Positions 7,697-17,650 are shown, counted from the first letter of the stretch. The stretch: DNA of 64,000 bases from Bacteroidota bacterium (GCA_016722565.1 JADKIU010000007.1:62001-126000); one strand, 5' to 3'. Notes: generated by a model from the sequence alone, not told the origin. Translations and numbers: made by a program.

Positions 7697-9349
7697 CTAT
7701 AAAAACAAGCTGAAGATCCAATAGAAAAACGCTCCCAAAATAGCGCTAATAGGAATCGTTAGAATCCATGCCCACAGCAAACTAATTGTAACGCCCCATT
7801 TCACTGCGCCTACACCTTTTGTAGCACCAACACCAATAATTGCACCAGTGATGGTATGCGTTGTCGAAACCGGAATTCCCATTTGTTCGGTAAGAAATAA
7901 GGTAGTTGCACCAGCTGTTTCAGCACAAACACCCTCCAACGGAGTTACCTTCGTAATTTTTGTTCCCATTGTTTTTACAATTTTCCATCCACCGCTTAAT
8001 GTACCAATACCAATTGCCAAATAACAAGAGATAGGCACCCAATCCGGCATTGATTTAATATCTACAATAGATCCGTTTGCAACCAAGGCGGCAGCAATAA
8101 TACCCATTACTTTTTGAGCATCATTTCCACCATGACCAACACTAAATGCAGCCGAAGAAAGCAACTGTGAACGTTTGAACATTGCTGATGTACGTTTTGC
8201 TGTTGGTTCTTTAATTTTTTCGTTATAGATAAACATCAACGCAAACAACATCAATGCACCTACTAATCCCCAACGCACAATTTTATTATCTGCCTTTTCT
8301 ACTTCCTTTTTCAAGTCCGCTTTAATATCAATTTTCATGGCCTTTTTGAAAGCAGCAATTTTATCAGGAGCAATCGGATGCATTGCATTCATTTCTGCTA
8401 CCATTCCTTCAGCACCCAATTCAAAATATTTTTTAGTAATTGGTTTTAAACTATCTACTATTTTTTGAGTGGCAACATATTCTGCTTTATGAGTCGTGTC
8501 TAGCTTGGCTTTATTTTTTACCTGATCAATTTTGAAATACAAGTTTAATTTATCGCCTAACTTACTAATGGTAATGTCTTTCAAGTCGACATTGCTTACA
8601 ATATCTTCCACCACTCGATCTGAACCATGAAACTCATAATTGGTAAGATAGGGTGCACACGCTGCTGCCTTTTCTTTTGCTTTTTCAAGTTTATGGACTT
8701 GAGTGCTATCGTGTTTGATATCAATTGCATATTGGTATTTATCCACTTTAAAGAATTTACTCATGTTTTCGTTCAGTTTGTTTTCCTGAAAACCGATGAA
8801 TAAAAACCACAACACAACAGCCGAAGCAGTAAGGATACCAACCTTAAGCCAAGTTTTATGCTGAATAAAAATGAGTGTAAAAAAGATGGAAATAATCATA
8901 CCTATAATCGGAGCGAGTAGAATAAACAATAATGTTTTACCAATTTTATCACTATCGATAATTTCACTAATCGGCATCATTCCTTTGCTCAAAAAAGCAT
9001 ACGCAATCGCGGAACCTGCAAAACCACCAATAAGTGTGTGGGATGAAGAAGATGGAATACCATACCACCAGGTTAATAAATTCCAGATGATAGCAGCGAT
9101 GAGTCCACTACAAATAACCGGCAAAGAAATAAAATCTGAGTACACTGTTTTTCCAATTGTATTGGCAACTGCATGATCTTTAAAAATTAAAAAAGCAACA
9201 CAGTTAAAAAATGCAGCCCACAATACTGCTTGAAATGGGGTTAATACTTTTGTGGAAACTATTGTTGCTATTGAGTTTGCAGCATCGTGAAAACCATTGA
9301 TAAAATCAAAAATCAATGCTAAAGCGATAACTATTACGAGTAAAGTCAT
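7697..9349 (-). CDS. pit: PiT-family inorganic phosphate transporter
   Basis: 550-residue membrane protein of the PiT (SLC20-like) family, driving phosphate uptake with a cation. Both internal signature repeats are present: DFINGFHDAANSIA near the N-terminus and SVGHGGNDAQKVMG in the C-terminal half. About ten hydrophobic segments surround a large soluble insert (about residues 195-370), rich in Lys/Asp. The long insert is typical of Bacteroidota PiT proteins. It follows the DUF47 gene by 41 bp on the same strand, the classic pit-accessory pair, and should share its Pho-box-like promoter. Confidence 0.93.
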   Translation of the reverse strand: MTLLVIVIALALIFDFINGFHDAANSIATIVSTKVLTPFQAVLWAAFFNCVAFLIFKDHAVANTIGKTVYSDFISLPVICSGLIAAIIWNLLTWWYGIPSSSSHTLIGGFAGSAIAYAFLSKGMMPISEIIDSDKIGKTLLFILLAPIIGMIISIFFTLIFIQHKTWLKVGILTASAVVLWFLFIGFQENKLNENMSKFFKVDKYQYAIDIKHDSTQVHKLEKAKEKAAACAPYLTNYEFHGSDRVVEDIVSNVDLKDITISKLGDKLNLYFKIDQVKNKAKLDTTHKAEYVATQKIVDSLKPITKKYFELGAEGMVAEMNAMHPIAPDKIAAFKKAMKIDIKADLKKEVEKADNKIVRWGLVGALMLFALMFIYNEKIKEPTAKRTSAMFKRSQLLSSAAFSVGHGGNDAQKVMGIIAAALVANGSIVDIKSMPDWVPISCYLAIGIGTLSGGWKIVKTMGTKITKVTPLEGVCAETAGATTLFLTEQMGIPVSTTHTITGAIIGVGATKGVGAVKWGVTISLLWAWILTIPISAILGAFFYWIFSLFL

Positions 9350-9390
9350 TTGTATTGTGTATTAAGAATAAAAATTAAATTAAATCAACA

Positions 9391-10035
9391 CTATGCATTT
9401 TTAATTAAAATAGCATTGATTACATCTGCAGCATCTTCACACTTATCTGTTGCTGTTTCGAGCATCGATAAAACATCTTTCATTTTAATTACTTCTACTG
9501 CATTTTTTTCTTCTTCAAATAATTTAGCAATCGCCATATCAAAAATATCATCCGCATGATTTTCGATACTGTTTATACGTACTGTTGCTTCTTTAATTTT
9601 GGTAATATTTTTCAAGTTTCTTAATTCCGCTACAGCTACTTCTAACTCTTCCGAACCTTTTAGAATGAGTTCTGCTAATTTTACAATAGCCGGAGTCATT
9701 TCTTCTACTTTGTAAAGTTCCATTCGTTTCGAAGCTCCGTGTATATAATCCACTACATCGTCAATTGCGGAAACCAAGTTGTGAATATCTTCACGATCAA
9801 ACGGAGTAATAAAATTTAAACTCAATTGATTAAATGTTTCATGCGTGATTCCATCACCAACATGTTCCAATCGTTCAATTTCACGGAATAGTTCTTTTCT
9901 TCGCTCTAAAGAAGAAGTCGTAACTAACTCCACAAGCACTTTTGATGTTGCGGTTGCGTTTTGAGAAGCTTTTTGAAAAAGAAGAAAAAATATTTTATCC
10001 TTCGGCTGAAAAAATTGAAAAATGTTTAAGTTCAT
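9391..10035 (-). CDS. DUF47/PhoU-like PiT accessory protein
   Basis: 214 residues, all helical, of the DUF47 (PhoU_div) family: FQPKDKIFFLLFQKASQNATATSKVL, the LEHVGDGITHE helix and the IENHADDIFDMAIAKLFEEEKN repeat are typical. These proteins resemble PhoU and are encoded next to PiT transporters, whose activity they modulate. It is the first gene of the pit operon; upstream lie a -7 element (10081-10088) and three 11-bp-spaced half-sites (10130-10158). Confidence 0.9.
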   Translation of the reverse strand: MNLNIFQFFQPKDKIFFLLFQKASQNATATSKVLVELVTTSSLERRKELFREIERLEHVGDGITHETFNQLSLNFITPFDREDIHNLVSAIDDVVDYIHGASKRMELYKVEEMTPAIVKLAELILKGSEELEVAVAELRNLKNITKIKEATVRINSIENHADDIFDMAIAKLFEEEKNAVEVIKMKDVLSMLETATDKCEDAADVINAILIKNA

Positions 10036-10080
10036 TGTATTAGAATTTTATGATTTTACTTTAAAAAATTTATGCTTTTA

Positions 10081-10088
10081 CAAATGTA
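10081..10088 (-). promoter_or_regulatory. -7 element of the DUF47-pit operon
   Basis: Minus-strand TACATTTG, identical to the porin promoter element at 11526-11533, 45 bp before the ATG. The Pho-box-like repeats end 41 bp upstream. Confidence 0.5.
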
Positions 10089-10129
10089 TGTTTGTAACCG
10101 CTCCTATGTCATTATTACCAATTACTATT

Positions 10130-10158
10130 AGGTTATTTCAATGTTAAGCCAATGTTAA
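10130..10158 (-). promoter_or_regulatory. Pho-box-like triple repeat (pit operon)
   Basis: Read on the minus strand: TTAACAT-N4-TTAACAT-N4-ATAACCT, starts exactly 11 bp apart. The first two half-sites are identical to each other and to the centre half-site of the porin copy. Confidence 0.65.
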
Positions 10159-10189
10159 GAATGCAAGCAATGTATTGATTTTCAATAAT

Positions 10190-11488
10190 TTAAAACTTAA
10201 ATTGCAAACGCACTGTCATTACATTATCTGAAATATCTTTCACATAACCAGAAACCAATGTTGATTCATTTTGAACAACATCGTAGTAAGTCATTAGTTT
10301 TACATTCGCATTCATATGATAAGTTATTCCAAAACCATATGTATCAAACCGAATGTCACCGACTTTTGTATTTGTTCCAGTTTTCCCAATCTCTTTTCCA
10401 GAAATATTTACGTTAGGATCATACCAATCGTACTTAGCAACAATTTGAAATTTTGATTTACCTATATTTTGAATTAAATAAAAGTAAGCACCATCAAAAT
10501 TCCTATGATAAATGGATGATGTAGGTAATGCCCCTGCACTTCTGCTTGACTTGTCGGTTCCAGGCTGCTCACCCATAATATATTCTGCTCGAATCGTAGT
10601 CATACCTGCTTTCCAATCAACCGAAAATTGTGCATCAGCACCCATATAAATTCTTTTTGCTACTCTATAATAATTTGCAGTGTCTTCGGCAAAATCAAAT
10701 CCCGAATCCCCATTTGCCAATATTTGTGAATTGTAATCTTTCACACTTCCAATTGTATATCCGCCATAGTAATAAGATGCTCCAATTGCATATTCAATTT
10801 TCTTATTCTTTGTTGTTTTCTTATACTGCAAACGAGCAGTAAAATCTTTATGACTATCAAATTCCTGTGAAACACCTGCAGATCCATTCACCACCGCCAG
10901 ATCTACTTTAACCCCATGCAGAGCTGATGTTTTTGGAAATTCCATTGTTCCGAAAATTCCTAAATCGCGTTCTGTCGGAAACAATGTCTGATTGTATCGA
11001 GCACGTTCCGGAGTTTCTCTCTCACTTGAAGATTGTGTTAATTCAAACCCAAATTGATCCTGTAAAAGTCCTGCAGAAAGACTGAACATTTTTAACCAAG
11101 TATCAGTCACTTTCACATAGGTTTCACGCATAAACAAACCTTTTTCTGTTATATCGGTATTAATCATTAAACGAACATTTTTATAATCGTATGTAAATTT
11201 AAAGCGACCTCTTCTCATCATTATACGGCTGTAGTATTTATTTCCTTTATCATTTACAAAGTCTCCTCCTGCAACAGATGGTGCACCAGCTGAATCGATG
11301 TATTGGTATTGCGGCTGGATATATCCGCTTATTTTCAGTCGTTTCAACTTCGTGAACTCATCAGACAACGCTTTTAAATTGCGAGTAAGAGTATCCAATT
11401 GGTTTCCTGTTGCTTCTTGACTACTCATTTTTGTATTGATAATCAACAAAACTGCCAGTGTTAAAATAACATTTCTTAAATTGTTCAT
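10190..11488 (-). CDS. phosphate-selective porin O/P family protein
   Basis: 432 residues with a signal peptide (about 1-23), a short coiled segment (LTRNLKALSDEFTKLKRLK), then a beta-barrel: KISGYIQPQYQYID, YYSRIMMRRGRFKF and a C-terminal strand ending in RLQFKF, typical of outer-membrane proteins. It resembles the OprO/OprP family, trimeric anion channels for phosphate or pyrophosphate. It lies just upstream of the DUF47-pit operon on the same strand but has its own promoter with the best Pho-box-like repeat in the window, supporting a phosphate role. Confidence 0.85.
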   Translation of the reverse strand: MNNLRNVILTLAVLLIINTKMSSQEATGNQLDTLTRNLKALSDEFTKLKRLKISGYIQPQYQYIDSAGAPSVAGGDFVNDKGNKYYSRIMMRRGRFKFTYDYKNVRLMINTDITEKGLFMRETYVKVTDTWLKMFSLSAGLLQDQFGFELTQSSSERETPERARYNQTLFPTERDLGIFGTMEFPKTSALHGVKVDLAVVNGSAGVSQEFDSHKDFTARLQYKKTTKNKKIEYAIGASYYYGGYTIGSVKDYNSQILANGDSGFDFAEDTANYYRVAKRIYMGADAQFSVDWKAGMTTIRAEYIMGEQPGTDKSSRSAGALPTSSIYHRNFDGAYFYLIQNIGKSKFQIVAKYDWYDPNVNISGKEIGKTGTNTKVGDIRFDTYGFGITYHMNANVKLMTYYDVVQNESTLVSGYVKDISDNVMTVRLQFKF

Positions 11489-11525
11489 GTTGGTTAATTA
11501 ATGGTAAATTAAATTTTATCTGCGA

Positions 11526-11533
11526 CAAATGTA
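11526..11533 (-). promoter_or_regulatory. -7 element of the porin gene
   Basis: Minus-strand TACATTTG (TAnnTTTG). The repeats at 11553-11581 end 19 bp upstream and thus occupy the -33 region. Confidence 0.6.
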
Positions 11534-11552
11534 TAGTCGCTAAATTCCATTA

Positions 11553-11581
11553 ATGTTATCCATATGTTAACTTTATGTAAA
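11553..11581 (-). promoter_or_regulatory. Pho-box-like triple repeat (porin gene)
   Basis: Minus strand: TTTACAT-N4-TTAACAT-N4-ATAACAT; plus-strand starts at 11553, 11564 and 11575 show exact 11-bp phasing. The arrangement mirrors PhoB boxes, where direct repeats replace the upstream promoter element. Confidence 0.7.
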
Positions 11582-11744
11582 TATTTTACAGGAGCAAATT
11601 CCAAAAGAAAAAACAAAAAAGCTTTAAATACAATGTATTCAGCCATGAAAATAAATGAACATCATTTACAACAACACTTTAGGAACCACGAAGTCCGAAA
11701 ATTCAATATCAAGAAAGGATATAAAGAAATTATTACGTAAATGT

Positions 11745-12437
11745 TTATTTTTCTTTACGTAAATTAGGGTTAATTGTTAACCCTAATTGGAGGTACTGTT
11801 TGGATTTTGTTCCAACTGTTTGTAAAAGATAACCAAGTTGAATATTTGTAGATGAATTTACTTGATAACCCAATGCACCATATAATCGGTTTCGATCAAA
11901 AGGTGAATTAGCAAGATTGATGAAAACTTCATTATATAATCCGACAAACAAGGTTTTGGGTTTCACTTCTTTATTGTTAATAGGAATAGTTAGTCGCACC
12001 AAATAACGAAGTCTATTTTTATAATTTGTATTTGCAGAAGTTGAAATCCATCGTTGTTCAAAGCGATAACGATGTTCAAAATAAACTCTTCCTGTATTAC
12101 TTTTTAAAATGATTTGTTCCCAAATTCTATTTTCATCAACTATTTGATCCTTAAAAACATTTTCATTGTTAACATAATTGGTAATCCAACCATAACCAGC
12201 AGTGAATATAATAGATGGATTATAATGAAAATTTAGTCCGCCACGAATAAGCAACTGTTCTGTATTTGGTAGAATTTCATAACTACGGAATTGCACTTCA
12301 GAGTGAATACTCCATTTGTTATGAATGCGAGTTTGATTAAACAACATTCCCCATGAACCAATATCAGTAGTATTTACTTGAGCAATAGCTTGTGAGCACA
12401 CTACCATTAAAAAAAATATTGCGATTCTTACTTTCAC
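11745..12437 (-). CDS. DUF2490 outer-membrane protein
   Basis: 230 residues with a signal peptide (cleavage near AIAQ, residue 19). The body is the DUF2490 pattern: an N-terminal GSWGMLFNQTRIHNKWSIHSEVQFRSYE strand pair, an RFEQRW motif and alternating barrel strands to the C-terminus. It is probably an outer-membrane barrel; function unknown. It follows dabB by 24 bp and appears to be the last gene of the SulP-CA-dabA-dabB transcript. A role in that pathway is not established. Confidence 0.8.
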   Translation of the reverse strand: MKVRIAIFFLMVVCSQAIAQVNTTDIGSWGMLFNQTRIHNKWSIHSEVQFRSYEILPNTEQLLIRGGLNFHYNPSIIFTAGYGWITNYVNNENVFKDQIVDENRIWEQIILKSNTGRVYFEHRYRFEQRWISTSANTNYKNRLRYLVRLTIPINNKEVKPKTLFVGLYNEVFINLANSPFDRNRLYGALGYQVNSSTNIQLGYLLQTVGTKSKQYLQLGLTINPNLRKEK

Positions 12438-12461
12438 AAATTCAAAAATTGCTTTTTATTA

Positions 12462-14333
12462 TTATGACGATCTATAAGCAATTGGATGATACCCTTTTTT
12501 ATGCGGCCCCAAGAACAAACGTGAATAAACTCGTAAAGCTGCAATTTCTATAAATAGAAAGCTGACGGAAGAAAATAGAATTAATAAATATTCATCTTTA
12601 TGAATGTGACTAAACATTAAGTCGATTCCAATAAACGAAGGAGTAAAAGGTAAACCCACAAACCCTAAGCAGGATAGCAAAAACAAAAATCCTAACCCGG
12701 GATGCTCATAGATGTGACCATAGAAATCGTTTAAACTCAAATTCTTTTCTATGCGTTTCAATTTCAACAAACAAATAAATCCCACCACGGCAGAAATTAA
12801 TAATCCACTGATATAAATGAGAATCTCCACATACTCATATTTATCATTGAGAAATGCAATGGAAAGAATCACATAAAACTGACTGGCAATAATTAACATC
12901 CAAGCAATAAGGGCACTTTTTCTTACTGCAAATGCTTTAATGACAAGAAGCATTCCAATAAATCCAAATAATAAATGCAAATTATTGTCTATGTTTTTAG
13001 GAATTTCATCTTCAAATGTAAAACAGAACAATCCACCCAAATAAATCACAGTCAAAAGAGCAAACATTACTTTTGTATTGATAAAACTAAGTTTACGTCC
13101 GAACCATTTGATTGGCATCCATAAAAAGCGAAATTGTACAACGTCCATATTCCATTCTTTGAGGCTCCACAAATAAAAGCTATTACTCACTTTTCGGATA
13201 AAAGAGTTGCCTGATCCAAACTGTTTCGGCATATAACTAAAAAACTGATCATGAATTAAGTATCCTAAAACCGATGGAGAAACCAACAACTGATAAGTCC
13301 TTAAAAAAGCATTCCCGGCAAAATGTACCAAAGCCAATACATGCCAACCCATCGCTACTTCAATAAACATAATTCCGATTTGAGCAATAGAACCATAAGC
13401 AATTTGAGTTTTCACAGAGGATTGGACACGTGCAATGAGCGATGCAGTAATCGCAGTAGCCAGCCCGATAATAATTACAAGCACCTTCATACTCACCATT
13501 GTATTCCAATAAGGATAGGTTCGCAATAATAAGAACACACCCAAGTGCACAGAAAGCGATCCATAAAAAATTGCACTCGAAGTAGTAGGTCCTTCCATTG
13601 CACGAGGCAACCAAGATGAGAAAGGGATTTGTGCAGATTTAATCGATGCAGCAATTACAAACATAACAATAATAAAGATTGCAAAATAGCTGTGCTCAGC
13701 GATATGCGATGTTACGAGTTGTGCATCATTCAATTTATAAAACGTAATGTTCTCATGCCATAAATGATGACTCATCCACAACGACAGAATCAAACAAATG
13801 TCGCCAACTCTATAAAGAGAAATTGTTTTCAATCCATTTTTAACAGGCAAATATCGATCTCGATAAAAAACAATCAATAAAAAGGAAGTAATGCCTAAAA
13901 ATTCCCAACCAACAAACAGTGTTTCAAAGTTGCCTGAAAATATAACTACGGTATATGCAAAATAAAAGAGCAAAAGGGTATTAAAAAATCGCTTGAACCC
14001 GCTGTCGCGATGTAAATAAAAGCGACTAAAAACAGCGACTAAGAATGTAATACTTCCGCCTACCAGTGCAAAAACGGCCGTTAGTTTGTCAAAATATAAA
14101 TTAATAAATATTTCAATATTGTCTTCTTTATAAAATGTAAGGTGCTTGATATTTAAAATCGGTGCATTCTGAAACATCCAATATCCAACAAAACCTATAA
14201 GTGCAATAAAATGAATTGCCATGGTTGTGATTGCAATTCCGGAAATAACTTTTTCCTGTTTTCCCTTTACAAACAAACTTGCAACAAACCCAACAAATGG
14301 TATTAAAATAAAGAATTGAAGTAACTGTTCCAT
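12462..14333 (-). CDS. dabB: DabB-type proton-conducting membrane subunit (NuoL-like)
   Basis: 623 residues with about 14 hydrophobic helices, homologous to the antiporter-like NuoL/MrpA subunits: ENIEIFINLYFDKLTAVF, FVGWEFLGITSFLLIVFYRDR, KSAQIPFSSWLPRAMEGPTTSSA. The conserved lysine and glutamate helices for proton movement are visible. No other complex I genes are near. It is 8 bp from a DUF2309 gene, exactly the DabA-DabB pairing, in which DabB is thought to couple proton flux to one-way CO2 hydration by DabA. Confidence 0.9.
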   Translation of the reverse strand: MEQLLQFFILIPFVGFVASLFVKGKQEKVISGIAITTMAIHFIALIGFVGYWMFQNAPILNIKHLTFYKEDNIEIFINLYFDKLTAVFALVGGSITFLVAVFSRFYLHRDSGFKRFFNTLLLFYFAYTVVIFSGNFETLFVGWEFLGITSFLLIVFYRDRYLPVKNGLKTISLYRVGDICLILSLWMSHHLWHENITFYKLNDAQLVTSHIAEHSYFAIFIIVMFVIAASIKSAQIPFSSWLPRAMEGPTTSSAIFYGSLSVHLGVFLLLRTYPYWNTMVSMKVLVIIIGLATAITASLIARVQSSVKTQIAYGSIAQIGIMFIEVAMGWHVLALVHFAGNAFLRTYQLLVSPSVLGYLIHDQFFSYMPKQFGSGNSFIRKVSNSFYLWSLKEWNMDVVQFRFLWMPIKWFGRKLSFINTKVMFALLTVIYLGGLFCFTFEDEIPKNIDNNLHLLFGFIGMLLVIKAFAVRKSALIAWMLIIASQFYVILSIAFLNDKYEYVEILIYISGLLISAVVGFICLLKLKRIEKNLSLNDFYGHIYEHPGLGFLFLLSCLGFVGLPFTPSFIGIDLMFSHIHKDEYLLILFSSVSFLFIEIAALRVYSRLFLGPHKKGYHPIAYRSS

Positions 14334-14340
14334 TTATGAA

Positions 14341-16908
14341 TTAGTTATAAAAATAAATTGGTAAATTTTCTTGTGTTGCATGTGCAATATGATTTGTTTC
14401 CATCTCTTTTGCTCCTTCTAACAAGGCATGGACATCTTTAAAGAAATGAATTTTATCAGCTAATGGTTGATAAGGAACGAATGTTCCTTTTGAAAAATAA
14501 TACAACTCACTTGTTTCAGGATTAACTGCGGCCAAGTGCACCCATTCATTAATAAACCATTCATACATTTCAGGTGTCGATTGTATTGTTTTCAAAACAA
14601 CATCCGGAAAATGTTCAACAATAATTAATAAACGAACGGGATCATGTACTTCTATCATTTGCCACGGCAAACCGGGGCGTAAATCTCCATCACTACTGTT
14701 TGCAACACCAAAAAGTCCCATTACATTGTGAGGAAGTTTTGTACCAGCTCCCAACTTATAATTATCTACTCTTGAAAAATAATACTCCAAATTAATGCCA
14801 CCACAAACCGGACCGAGTGGTTTCATAATGCCTGTTAAAAATTTGCCTTCCGGATCTGTTTTATAATCGTAGGAATTCAAGAAAGCTCTTCTGTCTAAAA
14901 ACAAACCTTTTGTTAAGTCACGTTTACCGACTATACAAAGCGTATTCGTTCCATGACCAAGTTCCGGGCGAGGCTCAAACAAAGAAACGGAACGCTCTTT
15001 AATAGCTTGTCTAACTTTTTTAAGGCTATTTTTTGTATTGATAGAAGCAAATCTTCTGGAACGTTCTTTTGCATTCAAATCCAACGCATGCTCAAAAGCG
15101 ATTGCATGCTCTTTATGCTTTTTTGAATTCATTTCATTCAGAATATCCAAATCATAAAATTCAATTTCATCGGCAGCTGTATCATGCAAACCACCAATAA
15201 ATTGTGTTTCAGTTGGAATATCAATTCCTTGTTGTTTCAAAACTGCTCTCACTTTTTCATTATTCGCCATTGTGGCAAATACGCGGGCGTTGACAGAGCC
15301 TGGACGACCGCTACAAGCACCGCAATCATGCGCTCCATGGTGCGGATTATTTGCACTGCTACTTCCATGAGCTACAACATAAACAATTGGTGCAAATTTT
15401 TTCGTTAAAGCAATGCCATTCAACAAACTGGCAACGCGGGTAGCCATTTCGTCAACAGTGAATCCAATTTGCAAATTGTTTTCTTGATTGGATAAGGCAG
15501 TATTTTCAACTGTTAATTTGCCTTTGGGATTCATGTGTGCAAAGGCATTTGAAATAGCCGGAGCCATCTTCGGTTTAAATAAATTTTGAACTAATCGAAT
15601 CGCTGCCCAAAAGCCCAAAGTAAAAGCACTGATAAACCCGGTGAATGATTGATGTGTTTTATTGGTGTAAAAAAGATCATGTTTACGTTTATCAGAAACA
15701 TCGTATTCCTTAATTAAATATTTTGGAGTAACGGGTGCCGGACAAAGTTTATCATAGAATTTAGCATTGTGCGCCTGAAAATAAAACTCCACACTAAAAA
15801 AACCGGGAGTACCAAATGTTTCACAAGAATTGTCTATGTGCTCAATATGTCTTCGTAAGCTACATTCTCTTTCATCGATACAAAACATCGCCTGGAATGT
15901 TTTCTGTCCGCTCGCTTTGACATCTACATTCTTTTGCTTTGATAAGCTCAATTGTTGAACACCGGCTAACACTTCATCATAATAGCTCCATTCAAATGCA
16001 TCTTGCCAAATTTTGAATACTTCGTGCAATTCGGAGTTCTGAACATCTGCGAATAAATCCAACGGCTTATCTTCTATATTTTCACATAAAGGCTTCCATG
16101 TTTTACCTAAAACATAATCCAAATTATCAATTTCAAGAAGCAATTCGAAAATAATTAAATCCGTTAGTGAAATTTTCTTTGGACTTAAAAGTGTATCCGG
16201 CTTTTCTTCAACAGCTGCTACCATTCCACTCCAGCCACGATGGCTAAATTGCTGATCAAATAGATATTGTTCGAAATAAGCCTCATCACCAACTAACATT
16301 TTCAACAAGTGCTGCATTGACAACTCTTGCTGGAACAACAATTTTTTCGCCCTGGAAGTTTTGAATAAACTGGTAAAGCTATTTTTCTCCAATTCTTTAA
16401 TCGATTCTAAAAAACTTTTCCCTCCTACAGGAAAATCCCAAATTGCAATTCCTTGATCCAAGTAGCTACATAATACTCGAAACAGAAGCGGTTGAACCAT
16501 TGTATCCAGATCGATTTGATGGGTTGCTTTCCAATTTGCTCTTAATCGCCCAATTCGGGGGAGAATATTTTCATCATAACTTTTTGACAATGCATTCTCT
16601 TTCCAAGCAATCAATTGCTCTTTACCTTTTCTGCTGAGGATCACACGATCTAAAATTTCCGGTCTGATTCTACCCACATCATACAGCTTTCTAAAATCAT
16701 TCAATTCCATTGTCGATTGAAAACCAAAAATCTTAGATGCTTTAAATATGGCATCATAAAACTTCATGTTTTGAAACGCATGCAAGGAGTTGTGATGAAT
16801 AAAATCTTTCAATGGTGTTTGGGAAGGCAAATAATGCTTCAGCTCATGTAAAACATGCGCTTCATCAAACATCCCATCTAAATGATTTTTATTGGTCGTG
16901 CTATTCAT
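14341..16908 (-). CDS. dabA: DabA, DUF2309/UPF0753 vectorial carbonic-anhydrase-like subunit
   Basis: 855 residues. The zinc-site residues reported for Halothiobacillus DabA (Cys-x-Asp and His-x14-Cys) are present: Cys343 and Asp345 in AMFCIDERECS, His514 in VVAHGSSSA and Cys529 in GAHDCGACSG, with the same 15-residue His-Cys spacing. Known DABs turn cytosolic CO2 into bicarbonate one-way using the membrane gradient and so accumulate inorganic carbon. Start at ATG 16908. It sits between a beta-carbonic anhydrase gene (65 bp) and dabB (8 bp). In a heterotroph the bicarbonate would feed carboxylases rather than Rubisco; this is inference. Confidence 0.92.
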   Translation of the reverse strand: MNSTTNKNHLDGMFDEAHVLHELKHYLPSQTPLKDFIHHNSLHAFQNMKFYDAIFKASKIFGFQSTMELNDFRKLYDVGRIRPEILDRVILSRKGKEQLIAWKENALSKSYDENILPRIGRLRANWKATHQIDLDTMVQPLLFRVLCSYLDQGIAIWDFPVGGKSFLESIKELEKNSFTSLFKTSRAKKLLFQQELSMQHLLKMLVGDEAYFEQYLFDQQFSHRGWSGMVAAVEEKPDTLLSPKKISLTDLIIFELLLEIDNLDYVLGKTWKPLCENIEDKPLDLFADVQNSELHEVFKIWQDAFEWSYYDEVLAGVQQLSLSKQKNVDVKASGQKTFQAMFCIDERECSLRRHIEHIDNSCETFGTPGFFSVEFYFQAHNAKFYDKLCPAPVTPKYLIKEYDVSDKRKHDLFYTNKTHQSFTGFISAFTLGFWAAIRLVQNLFKPKMAPAISNAFAHMNPKGKLTVENTALSNQENNLQIGFTVDEMATRVASLLNGIALTKKFAPIVYVVAHGSSSANNPHHGAHDCGACSGRPGSVNARVFATMANNEKVRAVLKQQGIDIPTETQFIGGLHDTAADEIEFYDLDILNEMNSKKHKEHAIAFEHALDLNAKERSRRFASINTKNSLKKVRQAIKERSVSLFEPRPELGHGTNTLCIVGKRDLTKGLFLDRRAFLNSYDYKTDPEGKFLTGIMKPLGPVCGGINLEYYFSRVDNYKLGAGTKLPHNVMGLFGVANSSDGDLRPGLPWQMIEVHDPVRLLIIVEHFPDVVLKTIQSTPEMYEWFINEWVHLAAVNPETSELYYFSKGTFVPYQPLADKIHFFKDVHALLEGAKEMETNHIAHATQENLPIYFYN

Positions 16909-16972
16909 TTAAAAACATATTGGACAAAAAACAACGTAAGAATTACTACTTCTTTTTATTAAAAATCGATTT

Positions 16973-17650
16973 TTAATAACTCATTTGTGCGCGCACATCT
17001 GACTTTCCGCTAATTAAGGTATCCTCAAAAAACTCAACAATACCAGACTCCAAATCGTGTTTAGCACCAATAATAGCAATTTCCCCTTTTTCAATCATCT
17101 GCTCCAGAATATAACTTCTATCAACAATTGTTTTTACCGAGCGTTTTACATTTAAGGTAGCAACGTTTTCAACAAACTCTTCATTGCTTGCATTTCTTTT
17201 AGTAGTATCCAGCGTAAGTTTTTCCTGATAAACTGCCGGTTGAATTTTCGACAACAACTCTGTAAGATTTCCCATTTCAACATGATTACAAGCTCCTTTC
17301 ACTGCTCCACAGCTAGTATGACCCATCACTACAATCAATTTTGAACCGGCTACTTTACAGGCAAATTCAATACTGCCAATGATATCCGTATTCACCACAT
17401 TACCGGCAATACGAATGGAGAAGACATCTCCTAAGCCTTGGTCAAAAATTAATTCTGCAGACGTACGGCTATCGATACAACTTAAAATAACAGCAAAAGG
17501 CCATTGCCCCTCACGTGTATCATTTGCTTGCTGAAGAAGATTTCTATTTGCCTGCAAATTTTTAACAAATCGCTGATTCCCTTCTTTTAAAATTTCCAAT
17601 GCTTTCATTGGCGTAATAGACGCCTGCGTTTCTGCTGTATGTGCTTTCAT
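16973..17650 (-). CDS. beta-carbonic anhydrase (operon copy)
   Basis: 225 residues. Zinc ligands Cys58, His111 and Cys114 and the catalytic Asp60-Arg62 dyad are seen in ILSCIDSRTSAE and GHTSCGAV. It interconverts CO2 and bicarbonate. The 30-residue N-terminal extension without a clear signal peptide suggests a cytoplasmic enzyme. It follows the SulP gene by 14 bp and precedes dabA by 64 bp. It differs clearly from the second carbonic anhydrase at 19840-20514, so the two are old paralogues rather than a recent duplication. Confidence 0.93.
   Translation of the reverse strand: MKAHTAETQASITPMKALEILKEGNQRFVKNLQANRNLLQQANDTREGQWPFAVILSCIDSRTSAELIFDQGLGDVFSIRIAGNVVNTDIIGSIEFACKVAGSKLIVVMGHTSCGAVKGACNHVEMGNLTELLSKIQPAVYQEKLTLDTTKRNASNEEFVENVATLNVKRSVKTIVDRSYILEQMIEKGEIAIIGAKHDLESGIVEFFEDTLISGKSDVRAQMSY

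Noticed and set aside
12462..14333. Complex I (NuoL) subunit
   Set aside because: No other nuo genes are near, and the DUF2309 partner makes DabB the better call.
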